Part shown: positions 9,137-18,553 of the stretch, piece after piece
How the letters are laid out: each line of letters starts with the position of its first letter
Position numbering within the stretch: position 1 is the stretch's first letter
Source: Rhodospirillaceae bacterium
Lineage (GTDB): Bacteria; Pseudomonadota; Alphaproteobacteria; Thalassobaculales; Thalassobaculaceae
DNA: 55,898 nt
Reading direction: 5' to 3'
NCBI GenBank assembly: GCA_002708305.1
Contig: PANE01000030.1
Span: forward strand, 46,264 to 102,161
Made by a program: the position numbers and the translations under genes
Notes under the pieces: model-generated
Databases searched by the model: none
The model's input: only the letters and a program-made list of their open reading frames with translations
Told to the model about the DNA's origin: nothing

Positions 9137-10513
9137 ATGGTTTCATCCGTTGTTCACATAGGTTGTGGCGCTGGTTTTTCCGGGGACAGGGTCGATGCTG
9201 CGATACCAGTTGTAGCGACCCTGGCTAAAAAGGAAGGCCCTAAATACCTAATCTTTGAAACGCTAGCTGAAAGAACTTTAGCTTTGGCACAAAAACACCG
9301 AAGAAAGGATCCATCCCACGGTTATTCGCCATTTTTAGAGAGTTATATACGGCCAATTTTGAAAAAATGTCATGAATGTGGGATTAAAATAGTATCTAAT
9401 TTTGGCGCAGCCAACCCCAAAGGGGGTGCTATCAAAATAGCCGAAATAGCAAAAGAAACTGGGTGTAACGATATCAAAATCGCAATCGTAGAAGGAGATG
9501 ACCTACTGCAAATAATGTCGGGGGCTGATATTCAAAACCATCCGACTATTGAAGGGTTAGATATTGGGGATAATGAAGTCCTAGCCGCAAATGCCTATCT
9601 TGGCGCCCGGCCAATAGCTGAAGCCCTTCAAAAAGGAGCCGATGTAGTAGTAGTTGGGAGATGCACTGATCCCGCCCTAGTGCTCGGTCCATTGATAAAA
9701 GAGTTCAGTTGGGCCGAAAACGATTGGTCCAAATTGGCTGCCGGCACAATGGCTGGTCACCTTTTAGAGTGCGGAGGCCAGGTTACTGGCGCATACTTTG
9801 CTGATCCTGGATATAAAGATGTTCCTAATTTAGCGAATGTAGGCTTTCCACTAGCAGAAGTTAAAAGTGATGGAACTTTAATTATAACAAAGGCCGAAAA
9901 TACCGGTGGCCTGGTGTCAGCGCAAACGGTCAAAGAACAACTCTTATATGAAATTCATGATCCAGAGAACTATTATACCGCTGACGTTATACTGGATATC
10001 AGCAAGGTAGAAGTCACCGAAGTTGGTTTAGATCGAGTAGAGGTCTCTGGGGCTAATGGTAAACCAAGGCCTGATACTCTAAAAGCGACAGTTAGTATTG
10101 ACGGAGGATGGATGGGCGAGGCTGAAATGAGTTATGCCGGTCCCAATGCTCTAAAAAGAGCACGACTAGCTATAGATGTCTTAAAAAGCAGATACCGCGA
10201 TATTGGAACTAATTATCCTATTCGCTTTGATATTCTAGGTACAATGAGCGTGCATTCAGGTGATAATGAAGATATCACAAGCTCGCATAGCTACCCTGAA
10301 GACGGGGATTATAGAATTCGTGTGGCTACTTGTGGCCATGAAAAAGAAGTCATTGAGCGAATTAATCAAGAAGTGCTAAGTTTGTATTGTAGCGGTCCTG
10401 CTGCTGGGGGTGGATTTCGTCAGCATCTAACCGACCAAGTTCAAACAGCATCAATATTAGTCGATAGAGAGAAAATTAGACCAAAAGTAAACTTTTTAAC
10501 CGGTAATGTTTAA
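9137..10513 (+). CDS. AtuA family protein, N-terminal part (DUF1446)
   Basis: The 458-residue protein starts with the DUF1446/AtuA core: HIGCGAGFSGDRVDAAIPVV, then LTAGT-like and VVVGRCTDPALVLGPLI blocks, and a GGQVTGAYFADPGY segment. AtuA was named for acyclic terpene (citronellol/geraniol) utilisation in Pseudomonas, but its chemical role is unsolved and many homologs sit in other catabolic clusters. The C-terminal domain that some homologs carry fused is encoded here by the next gene, overlapping by one base (TAATG). The start has a strong AAAAGGAG site. A downstream ThDP enzyme and SDR suggest an acyl-CoA or keto-acid pathway; this is inference. Confidence 0.85.
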   Translation: MVSSVVHIGCGAGFSGDRVDAAIPVVATLAKKEGPKYLIFETLAERTLALAQKHRRKDPSHGYSPFLESYIRPILKKCHECGIKIVSNFGAANPKGGAIKIAEIAKETGCNDIKIAIVEGDDLLQIMSGADIQNHPTIEGLDIGDNEVLAANAYLGARPIAEALQKGADVVVVGRCTDPALVLGPLIKEFSWAENDWSKLAAGTMAGHLLECGGQVTGAYFADPGYKDVPNLANVGFPLAEVKSDGTLIITKAENTGGLVSAQTVKEQLLYEIHDPENYYTADVILDISKVEVTEVGLDRVEVSGANGKPRPDTLKATVSIDGGWMGEAEMSYAGPNALKRARLAIDVLKSRYRDIGTNYPIRFDILGTMSVHSGDNEDITSSHSYPEDGDYRIRVATCGHEKEVIERINQEVLSLYCSGPAAGGGFRQHLTDQVQTASILVDREKIRPKVNFLTGNV

Positions 10514-10869
10514 TGAGCAAACAAGTGGAAAACGTAAGACTACATGAAATTGCTCATGCTAGAGCCGGAGACAAAGGAAATCGGTCCAATATAAGCCTAA
10601 TACCCTATAACCCGGCTATCTATGATTGCTTGTTAGATCAAATCACAGAGGCGCGAGTTTTAGACCTTTTTAAGAAAAAAGGAGCCAGTAAAGTGACACG
10701 GTATGAACTGCCTAACCTACCAGCTCTCAATTTCGTAATAGACGACGTTTTAGAAGGAGGTGTCAATAGTGCTCTAAACCTTGACCAGCATGGTAAAACA
10801 CTATCTTTTTTTCTACTAACACTGCTCGTGAAGGTTCCCGCAGACTTATACAAAAGTAAAAAGAATTAA
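10513..10869 (+). CDS. AtuA C-terminal-like ferredoxin-fold protein
   Basis: The 118-residue protein matches the domain that follows DUF1446 in full-length AtuA proteins. It has LHEIAHARAGDKGNRSNISL at residues 10-29 and FVIDDVLEGGVNSALNLDQHGKTL near residues 76-99. Its ATG overlaps the TAA of the preceding gene, so the two chains are translationally coupled and very probably form one complex. It has no membrane segment. The role is as uncertain as that of AtuA. Confidence 0.83.
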   Translation: MSKQVENVRLHEIAHARAGDKGNRSNISLIPYNPAIYDCLLDQITEARVLDLFKKKGASKVTRYELPNLPALNFVIDDVLEGGVNSALNLDQHGKTLSFFLLTLLVKVPADLYKSKKN

Positions 10870-11004
10870 AACCGACTATTGCTCGGATCAATTCTAATTG
10901 CATTAGAGTGATGGGCTTAAAAGTTAGCCGTTTACGCTTTTTAGTTGAACTCTCAACCAATCTCCAAACATCTTGGAGAACAACCAAAACACAGGAGAAT
11001 TCCA

Positions 11005-12645
11005 ATGGCTAGCAAAAAAACAGAGAAGCTAAGTGGCGGCGAAGCCTTGATACGTTCTCTTATAACCGAGGGCATAGATACTGTTTTTGGATTGCCAGGG
11101 ATACAGCTCGATCCAATGTTCAATGCCCTTCATGATGCAAGCAATTCTATCTCTGTAATAAACTCTCGGCATGAGCAAGGCGTGGCTTATATGGCATTTG
11201 GATACGCCCAATCCACCGGAAAAGTTGGAGCTTATGCAGTTGTACCTGGACCAGGAATGCTTAACACGACTGCCGCTTTGTCTACAGCATATGCATGCAA
11301 TAGTCGGGTGCTAGCCATAACCGGACAAATACCCTCTACCACGATAAACAGAGGGTTTGGCATGTTGCATGAAATCCCTGAACAATTAGAAATAATGAAT
11401 GCATTAACAAAATATTCAACCCGAATAAATCATCCTTCAGAAACACCAACAAAAATTAGTGAAGCCTTTTGGCACTTGCGGAGTGGACGTCCTCGGCCCG
11501 TAGGGATTGAGATGCCAATGGACATGATGTGGCATAAATCAGAAGTAGCGTTGGGTATTAAGACAACTGGAGGTCCAGCACCCATCGCAGATCCAGACCT
11601 AGTCGAAAAAGCAGCAAAAATGCTTGGGCACGCAAATCAACCCATGATTTTTGTTGGAGGTGGCGCCTATGACGCATGTGAAGAAGTTAAAATATTGGCT
11701 GAAACGCTCCAAGCTCCAGTAGTTTCATATCAAAATGGTCGGGGTGTCTTAGATGAACGTCACTATTTGGCTCATACAAACACAGCAGGCGCTATACTCT
11801 GGAATAAGTGTGATGTCGCAATCAGTATTGGGTGTCGCTTGCAAGCGGAACGTATGACGTGGGGTATGGATAATGCCATTAAAATTATACATATAGACAT
11901 AGACCCGACCGAGCTAACTCGGGTTATGAAACCAGATGTGGGTATCGTCGCAGACGCAAGTTCTGCGACCAAACAGATCATCAACTCCCTTACAAAATAT
12001 AATAATAAGCGGGTCAGTCGAGAAGAAGAGATGCTTAACCTTAAAGGTCAGGCAGATACAATAATGGAGAAAAAGGCTGGACCACAAATGGCGTGGTTGA
12101 GGGCCATCCGAGATGCCCTACCCGAAAATGGTCTATTCGTGGATGAATTCACTCAAGTAGGCTACGTATCCCGTGTGGGTTTCCCAGTCTACCATCCCCG
12201 GTCAATGATTACCCCGGGGTACCAAGGGACACTCGGATATGGTTACGCCACTGCTCTCGGTGTTAAAGTTGCTCATCCTGATAAACCGGTCGTATCTGTT
12301 AATGGAGATGGAGGTTTCATGTACACCATGCCGGAGATTGCAACCGCTGTTCATCACGGTATTAATTTAGTTGCCATTGTTTTTGCTGATGGAGCATTTG
12401 GTAACGTTCTTCGGATGCAACGTGAATTACATGATGGAAAAGTTATTGCTTCGCAATTTACTAATCCTGATTTTGTGCGATTAACGGACAGTTTTGGAGC
12501 ATTGGGACTTCGCGCAAAAACTCCAGATGAACTTAGAGCCGCTTTAGATCAGGGCTTTTCTGCAAACCGACCCACTGTTATCGAGGTTCCCGTTGATACT
12601 TTCCCAGAACCATTTGAATTACTTCGCCCACCTGCTTCCCGATAA
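11005..12645 (+). CDS. Thiamine-diphosphate enzyme, acetolactate synthase-like
   Basis: The protein has the three-domain layout of the acetolactate synthase/benzoylformate decarboxylase superfamily. The N-terminal domain carries the catalytic Glu57 in NSRHEQGVAYMAFGYA. A central domain has FVGGGAYDA. The C-terminal domain has the ThDP/Mg motif VNGDGGFM at about 433-439, with the closing Asn about 30 residues later. The start at 11005 is chosen over an upstream ATG because AGGAG lies just ahead of MASKKTEK and the family begins here. No small regulatory subunit gene is next to it, which argues for a catabolic decarboxylase or ligase rather than amino-acid biosynthesis. The substrate is not determinable. 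Confidence 0.85.
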   Translation: MASKKTEKLSGGEALIRSLITEGIDTVFGLPGIQLDPMFNALHDASNSISVINSRHEQGVAYMAFGYAQSTGKVGAYAVVPGPGMLNTTAALSTAYACNSRVLAITGQIPSTTINRGFGMLHEIPEQLEIMNALTKYSTRINHPSETPTKISEAFWHLRSGRPRPVGIEMPMDMMWHKSEVALGIKTTGGPAPIADPDLVEKAAKMLGHANQPMIFVGGGAYDACEEVKILAETLQAPVVSYQNGRGVLDERHYLAHTNTAGAILWNKCDVAISIGCRLQAERMTWGMDNAIKIIHIDIDPTELTRVMKPDVGIVADASSATKQIINSLTKYNNKRVSREEEMLNLKGQADTIMEKKAGPQMAWLRAIRDALPENGLFVDEFTQVGYVSRVGFPVYHPRSMITPGYQGTLGYGYATALGVKVAHPDKPVVSVNGDGGFMYTMPEIATAVHHGINLVAIVFADGAFGNVLRMQRELHDGKVIASQFTNPDFVRLTDSFGALGLRAKTPDELRAALDQGFSANRPTVIEVPVDTFPEPFELLRPPASR

Positions 12646-12660
12646 AAGAAAGGATATAGA

Positions 12661-13353
12661 ATGAAACAAACAGCCCTTATTGTAGGAGCGGGACCAGGAC
12701 TTAGCTCATCATTAACTTATCTTTTAGTGAGAAATAGTTTTAAGGTTTCAATAGCTGCACGCAATACCGAAAAACTCTCTAAATTAGCAGAAAAAACCGA
12801 CGCAGAAGTATACCGGTGTGATGCTGGTAGCATTGAGGAGGTTCAGTCATTATTTCAGAAGCTAGACAAAAATTTGGGCACCCCAAATCTCGTAGTATAC
12901 AATCCCTCAGCTCGAGTTCGAGGAGGAATTATAGAGGTCGACCCTCTAGAGACACAAAAGGCATTAAACATAACATGTTTTGGCGCTTTTCTGGTAGCTC
13001 AGGAAGCTGCGAAGAGAATGATTGAAAGAGGAAATGGAAGCATATTTTTTACAGGTGCCTCAGCCAGTGTTAAGGGATATGCACACTCTTCTGTATTTGC
13101 CATGGGGAAATTTGGTTTGAGAGGGCTAGCTCAATCTTTAGCTCGAGAACTGCATCCAAAAAATATACATATCGGCCATTTCATTATAGATGGGGGAATA
13201 AAGGCGGCCCATCGGCCAGAGAGAAATGACCCAGGGGACGATAGTATGTTAGATCCAGAATCAATAGCAGAAACCTATCTCCAATTCCATCGACAACATC
13301 GAAGCTCATGGGGTTGGGAAATTGAACTAAGGCCATGGGTTGAAACGTTCTAA
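12661..13353 (+). CDS. Short-chain dehydrogenase/reductase lacking the catalytic Tyr
   Basis: The 230-residue Rossmann protein has the cofactor motif IVGAGPGLSSSL at 7-18 and AARN at 32-35, a pattern that favours NADP. The Ser of the triad is present in TGASAS (134 or 136) and the Lys is present (Lys150), but the Tyr of YxxxK is Phe146 (FAMGK). A divergent SDR group with this Phe is common in proteobacteria, so this is probably a family trait, not damage. It sits 15 bases after the ThDP gene in the same transcript. It may bind a nucleotide and act without the standard proton relay, or have another role. Confidence 0.82.
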   Translation: MKQTALIVGAGPGLSSSLTYLLVRNSFKVSIAARNTEKLSKLAEKTDAEVYRCDAGSIEEVQSLFQKLDKNLGTPNLVVYNPSARVRGGIIEVDPLETQKALNITCFGAFLVAQEAAKRMIERGNGSIFFTGASASVKGYAHSSVFAMGKFGLRGLAQSLARELHPKNIHIGHFIIDGGIKAAHRPERNDPGDDSMLDPESIAETYLQFHRQHRSSWGWEIELRPWVETF

Positions 13354-13469
13354 GTAAATATCTCAGAAATAAAACGATTAATTAGGCTTAAACTAGAAAA
13401 TGCTTTAAATGCTTCCTATGTCTATTTCTAATATACCACTAAACCTATTTTTTTCTGATCGCCGATTGT

Positions 13470-14570
13470 ATGACACCTTCTAAATCTTCTGTAATTATTG
13501 CAGTAATACTTGCGGTTCTGGTCGCAGGATGGCTATTTTCAGGTCAGATTTTCGACGTAGCTAGCACCACTAAGCTACTGCCAGAATTTCAGCAACCAAC
13601 TTCCCCTAAAACAGTTGCCAAGGTACAGACCAGAAAACTTAAAGCCCAAACATACATTCCAAGTATCTTTGTAACGGGTCAAACTGAAAGCTCGCGTGCA
13701 GTAACAATCCGCACTCAAATCACTGGGAAAATATCAAAAACGACAGTAAATGCAGGAGATAGTGTGAGTAAAGGAGATGTCATTGCTCAGCTTTATCCAG
13801 AAGATTTACCAATTCGCTTAAAAGAAGCTGAAGCACGGGTCAAACAAAGAAAAATAGAATTTTCCGCTGCCAAAAAATTATCCATAAAAGGGTTCAAGAC
13901 AGAGACAAAATTGGCTGCGGCTTTTGCAGATTTACAATCAGCAAAAGCTCATGCAAAGCGAGTAAAGATTGATTATGAAAATACTGTTATTCGTGCTCCA
14001 TTCAGTGGTATTTTAAGTGAGCGGTTAGTTGAAAATGGTGATGTTTTAAAAAAATTCGAGCCTATCGCAGAATTGATCGATTTAGACCCACTTATAATTG
14101 CAGCCTATGTTTCAGAAAGAGACTATTTGAAAATCGTTAAAGGGCAATCAGCAAAAGCTAAGCTGAGAAGTGGGAGAGAAATAGATGGACAAATACGATT
14201 CATAAGTCCCGTGGCTCAAAAGAATACGCGAACTTTTAAGATAGAATTTGAGACAAAAAACTTCAAAATAAGAATAGCCGAAGGAATTACAACAAAATTA
14301 ATAATCCCTATGCCTCCCATTTTAGCACATCAATTATCTGCCTCACTATTTTCATTAAATAAGGATGGCCATTTAGGGGTTAAAATAGTCAATGCAGAGA
14401 ATAAGGTAAAATTTATCCCTATTAATATTGTTGGCGACTCTGCTGAAACAGTATTCGTAACAGGGTTACCTGACATCTGCGAGATCATCGTTGTCGGCCA
14501 GGGGTTTGTTATGGACAACGAAATCGTCGACTCGGTCTCGGAAGCCCAATTATCGGATAGACAGCGATGA
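13470..14570 (+). CDS. RND efflux periplasmic adaptor (membrane fusion protein)
   Basis: The 366-residue protein has one N-terminal membrane anchor (about residues 7-24). A biotinyl/lipoyl-like half follows (TIRTQITGKISKTTVNAGDS), then a short alpha-helical hairpin of about residues 110-165, the second lipoyl half (IRAPFSGILSERLVENGDVL), and a beta-barrel domain. This is the order in HlyD/AcrA-type adaptors. Its stop overlaps the start of the permease gene by four bases (ATGA), so the pair is one operon. No outer-membrane channel gene is adjacent, so a TolC-type partner must be encoded elsewhere. The exported substrate is unknown. Confidence 0.88.
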   Translation: MTPSKSSVIIAVILAVLVAGWLFSGQIFDVASTTKLLPEFQQPTSPKTVAKVQTRKLKAQTYIPSIFVTGQTESSRAVTIRTQITGKISKTTVNAGDSVSKGDVIAQLYPEDLPIRLKEAEARVKQRKIEFSAAKKLSIKGFKTETKLAAAFADLQSAKAHAKRVKIDYENTVIRAPFSGILSERLVENGDVLKKFEPIAELIDLDPLIIAAYVSERDYLKIVKGQSAKAKLRSGREIDGQIRFISPVAQKNTRTFKIEFETKNFKIRIAEGITTKLIIPMPPILAHQLSASLFSLNKDGHLGVKIVNAENKVKFIPINIVGDSAETVFVTGLPDICEIIVVGQGFVMDNEIVDSVSEAQLSDRQR

Positions 14571-17500
14571 AGAAGGTCATTGACTCAGCGCTTTCAAGAT
14601 CTCGAGCGACACTGTTGGCCTTACTAATGATACTTATCGCAGGTGGGGCCGCTTATATCGATATTCCAAAGGAAGCAGATCCTGATATTGATATTCCGTT
14701 GATATACATTCTTCTTAAACACGATGGGATTTCTCCAGAGGACAGTGAACGATTATTACTACAACCATTAGAAACCTCATTGCGCAGTATTGAAGGTGTA
14801 AAAGAGGTTCGGAGTTCCGCATATGAGAGTGGTGCAAGTCTTGTCCTTGAATTTGATGCAGGGTTTGACGCAGAAAAAGCAATAACTGATGTCCGTGAAA
14901 AAGTTGACTTGGCAAAAACCAGTCTTCCAACTGAGACAAAAGAGCCAAAAATAAAAGAGATAAACTTTAGTTTGTTCCCTGTTTTAGTTGTAACTCTTTC
15001 CGGCAATATTCCTGAACGTACTTTACTTGCATTGGCTCGAAGTCTTCGCGATGAAATTGGAAGCATAAATAGCGTTCTAGACGTAAAGCTCACAGGAAAT
15101 CGAAAAGAACTAATTGAAGTCACAATAGATCCGACACTTTTGGAAAGCTACAACTTAGACTCAATAACGATACTTCAGATAATCGCCCGTTCAAATCTAC
15201 TGGTGACGGCAGGAACACTGGATGCAGGGAATGGCAGCTTTCCTATTAAAGTCCCAGGTCTTTATGAAAATATCTCAGATATTCTAGCTCAACCTATAAA
15301 GGTACATGATGGAGCTTTAGTAACTATTGGAGATGTAGCAAAGGTAAAAAGGACTTTTAAGGATAGAGATTCAATAGCTCGGTTATCTGGCGAGCCCTCC
15401 ATAGGACTGGAAATCTCAAAACGAAGTGGTGAGAATATAATCGATACAATTCAAAGCGTGCGAGCAAAGGTTTTCCAACAAAGCCAACAGTGGCCTAATG
15501 AGATAAAAGTAACTTTTTCCCAAGATCGGTCCTTGCATATTAATCGCATGTTAAAAGATCTTCAGAATAATGTTATAAGTGCAATATTGTTAGTTATGAT
15601 CATAATTGTGGGTGCACTTGGTTGGCGATCAGGGCTCCTTGTGGGTATAGCCATCCCTGGCTCCTTCTTACTTGGAATTTTAGTGTTAGCAACGTTAGGA
15701 TTTTCGATAAATGTAGTAGTACTTTTCAGTTTAATTTTATCTGTTGGTATGTTGGTGGATGGGGCGATTGTAGTCACAGAATTTGCTGACCGCCAAATGA
15801 CCAATGGCCTTCCTAGAAAAGACGCTTATCAAGTGGCAGCTAATCGAATGGCTGGACCTATTATAGCTTCAACGGCTACTACACTGGCCGCATTCATGCC
15901 GTTGATATTTTGGCCTGGTATGGTTGGAGAATTCATGAAATTTCTTCCAATAACTTTAATAGCAATATTAACCGCTTCACTTCTAATGGCCTTGGTTTTT
16001 ATACCTACTCTCGGTTCTAAAATTGGAAAACCCAATACCTTAGACGCCGTGCAAGGCGCCGCGGCAAAAAGTAGTTTTCCGGTAAGTATTGGGAAGCCAA
16101 ACTGGTTTACGGGATTCTATCTGCAAACACTAGAACTGGCATTAAAAAACCCTGCAAAAATCATATTAGTCGCTTTATTTACGTTAGTTGCAGTTCAGTA
16201 CACATACATTACAAGAGGTAATGGAGTTCAGTTCTTTCCCGATATAGAACCCGATACCGCTAAGATATACATACATGCACGTGGAAACCTATCTACAGAG
16301 GAAAAAGCAGCATTAGTTTATCATATTGAAAGAGAAGTATTAAAAATCGACGAATTTAAATCCATCTATACGTTCGTTGGCAAGCTTCAGGGCGGAGGTC
16401 AGAATATACCAAAAGACGTTGTAGGGACGATACAACTAGAGTTTAAAGACTGGGCTCAACGAAGGCCAGCGGAGGTTATTCTAGCGGAGATTAAAAGTCA
16501 GGCTAGTAAATATGCTGGAATATTGGTTACGTTTGTAGAATTGCAAAAAGGCCCCCCAACAGGAAAACCAATAAAATTATTAATTAAATCTAATAATATT
16601 TCAGATTTAAATAACGCTACAGAAACGATAAGGAACCATCTAGATAAGATTGAAGGCCTTGTGAACATTGACGATGATAGAGATTTGCCAGGAATTGAGT
16701 GGCAGCTAAAGGTAGATCGGGCAGAAGCAGCAAAATTTGAAGTCGATGTAGCACTAATTGGTAATTATGTGCAACTTATTACCAAAGGCCTAAAAGTAAC
16801 TGATTACAGGACGACCGATAGTGATGAAGAAATTGATGTTGTTATCCGATATCCACGGAGCCATCGAAAACTCAATCAATATGAGCGAATACAAATAAAA
16901 ACTAATAAAGGTCTAATCCCTATTGATAATTTTATAACGTGGACTCCGAAGTCTAAGGTTGGTGTAATTAAACGAGTACAATCGATAAAAACAAAGACTA
17001 TTACGGCAGATGTTGCACCAGGGATTCTAGCAGACTCAAAAACCCAAGAGCTTAAGGCATGGCTTAAAGCTTCAGATCTTCCTGACTCAGTTAAGATTCG
17101 ATTCAAAGGAGAAGATGCCGAACAAAAACAAGCTAAAGGTTTTCTTATAAAAGCGTTTACAGCAGCCATATTTATTATGGGTATAATATTAGTCACACAG
17201 TTCAATAGTTTTTATAGTGCCTTTTTAATATTATCAGCTGTCATATTGTCGACTGCCGGTGTCTTCCTGGGTTTACTTTTTACTGGAGAACCATTCGGTA
17301 TCGTCATGTCAGGGGTTGGCGTTATCGCTCTGGCCGGTATAGTTGTTAACAATAACATTGTTTTAATAGATACCTTTGATTATTTAAAGCTTACGTCTAA
17401 AAATGTTCAAGAAGCAATTCTTCTGGCTGGAGCTCAACGTTTACGACCAGTATTGTTAACAACTGTCACGACGGTATTGGGACTTCTACCAATGGTTTTT

Positions 17501-17680
17501 CAAACTAATATTGATTTTGTAACTAGAGAAATTACTATAGGCGCCCCATCAACCCAATGGTGGGTTTCACTATCGACAACCATTGTATTTGGTCTCAGTT
17601 TTGCGACAGTTTTGACTTTATTAGTTACGCCCTGTGCATTGATGTTGCGATCAAATCTAAAAGACTGGTATGAAGTTTAA
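14567..17680 (+). CDS. RND efflux permease (AcrB/MdtB-like)
   Basis: The 1037-residue protein has the length and duplicated architecture of HAE1-type RND pumps: a first membrane helix, a large periplasmic loop, a block of six helices, and then the same pattern again. In TM4 the proton-relay region reads LVDGAIVVTEFADRQM, and TM10 has VNNNIVLIDTFDYL. It uses the proton gradient to move substrates from the inner membrane and periplasm outward with the adaptor encoded just upstream. The start overlaps the adaptor stop. No regulator gene is adjacent. Drug, lipid or metabolite substrates cannot be told apart from sequence alone. Confidence 0.9.
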   Translation: MKKVIDSALSRSRATLLALLMILIAGGAAYIDIPKEADPDIDIPLIYILLKHDGISPEDSERLLLQPLETSLRSIEGVKEVRSSAYESGASLVLEFDAGFDAEKAITDVREKVDLAKTSLPTETKEPKIKEINFSLFPVLVVTLSGNIPERTLLALARSLRDEIGSINSVLDVKLTGNRKELIEVTIDPTLLESYNLDSITILQIIARSNLLVTAGTLDAGNGSFPIKVPGLYENISDILAQPIKVHDGALVTIGDVAKVKRTFKDRDSIARLSGEPSIGLEISKRSGENIIDTIQSVRAKVFQQSQQWPNEIKVTFSQDRSLHINRMLKDLQNNVISAILLVMIIIVGALGWRSGLLVGIAIPGSFLLGILVLATLGFSINVVVLFSLILSVGMLVDGAIVVTEFADRQMTNGLPRKDAYQVAANRMAGPIIASTATTLAAFMPLIFWPGMVGEFMKFLPITLIAILTASLLMALVFIPTLGSKIGKPNTLDAVQGAAAKSSFPVSIGKPNWFTGFYLQTLELALKNPAKIILVALFTLVAVQYTYITRGNGVQFFPDIEPDTAKIYIHARGNLSTEEKAALVYHIEREVLKIDEFKSIYTFVGKLQGGGQNIPKDVVGTIQLEFKDWAQRRPAEVILAEIKSQASKYAGILVTFVELQKGPPTGKPIKLLIKSNNISDLNNATETIRNHLDKIEGLVNIDDDRDLPGIEWQLKVDRAEAAKFEVDVALIGNYVQLITKGLKVTDYRTTDSDEEIDVVIRYPRSHRKLNQYERIQIKTNKGLIPIDNFITWTPKSKVGVIKRVQSIKTKTITADVAPGILADSKTQELKAWLKASDLPDSVKIRFKGEDAEQKQAKGFLIKAFTAAIFIMGIILVTQFNSFYSAFLILSAVILSTAGVFLGLLFTGEPFGIVMSGVGVIALAGIVVNNNIVLIDTFDYLKLTSKNVQEAILLAGAQRLRPVLLTTVTTVLGLLPMVFQTNIDFVTREITIGAPSTQWWVSLSTTIVFGLSFATVLTLLVTPCALMLRSNLKDWYEV

Positions 17681-17752
17681 TTTCCCAAAATAAAAAAGCA
17701 AACCAAGTAGAAGTACTTTCTCACTTTAGATACTAATAGAAAAAATTTTGGA

Positions 17753-18541
17753 TTATTCTTCTAGTGTTCCAATTTGTAAGCGTAAATTTAATTTTATATA
17801 TGATAAAAAACTAAGCGGTATTGAGAAAAAATAGACTATTATCAACATGGCCAACGCGATCCAGGTTGCAGTTAATACACACGCAATAAATAATCCTGCG
17901 ATAACGAAAAGAGGGATGACTAGTTTCCTTGGAAGTTTGCTTCCCTTGAAAGAAAAAGTTGGAATACTACTTACCATCATCAATCCAATAAAAACTAACC
18001 AACCTGAAATAAGGTACGGCTGTTTTATAGCATCCAAATCTAATTCAAAACTTACTATCACAGGCAAGCAAGCAAGCCCCGCCGCGGCAGGGGCAGGAAC
18101 ACCTGAAAAAAATCTGGCCGAAAACGACGGTGGGTTAGGGTCTTCAAGTTGCGTGTTAAACCTGGCCAGGCGCAAAGCCATACACGTTGAAAAGAAAAGA
18201 ACACTTGCCCAACCAATCCCATGAATACTCTGTGTAGTCCAAAAAAATAATATCAGAGCTGGCGCTACCCCAAAACTTATAAAGTCCGATAGCGAATCTA
18301 GTTCTGCACCAAACTTACTTTGCCCTTTTAACAATCTAGCCATTCGCCCGTCAAGGGTATCTAAAATAGCCGCTAAAGCAATAGCTCCGATAGCAAATTC
18401 CCATCTCTCCTGAAGGGCAAACCTTATACCTGTAAGCCCAGAGCATAGAGCCATCACCGTAATTAAATTAGGAATTATGATGCTAATTGGCATCATTTTA
18501 ATACGACTTCGTCGAGGCACTTTATCCATCAAATTACGCAT
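17753..18541 (-). CDS. pssA: CDP-diacylglycerol--serine O-phosphatidyltransferase
   Basis: The complete CDP-alcohol phosphotransferase motif D-x2-DG-x2-AR-x8-G-x3-D-x3-D is present at Asp61, Asp64-Gly65, Ala68-Arg69, Gly78, Asp82 and Asp86. The rest is hydrophobic, with several membrane helices over 262 residues, matching PssA type II. It makes phosphatidylserine from CDP-diacylglycerol and serine at the inner membrane. It lies 12 bases after psd, whose product decarboxylates its product to phosphatidylethanolamine, so both steps are in one operon. The start could also be the Met at residue 5. Confidence 0.93.
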   Translation of the reverse strand: MRNLMDKVPRRSRIKMMPISIIIPNLITVMALCSGLTGIRFALQERWEFAIGAIALAAILDTLDGRMARLLKGQSKFGAELDSLSDFISFGVAPALILFFWTTQSIHGIGWASVLFFSTCMALRLARFNTQLEDPNPPSFSARFFSGVPAPAAAGLACLPVIVSFELDLDAIKQPYLISGWLVFIGLMMVSSIPTFSFKGSKLPRKLVIPLFVIAGLFIACVLTATWIALAMLIIVYFFSIPLSFLSYIKLNLRLQIGTLEE

Positions 18542-18553
18542 CCTAGTTAGCCG

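Noticed and set aside
14653-15123. A 156-codon open frame on the minus strand inside the RND permease gene.
   Set aside because: It lies antisense to a well-supported gene, has no ribosome binding site, and its product looks like a translated shadow.
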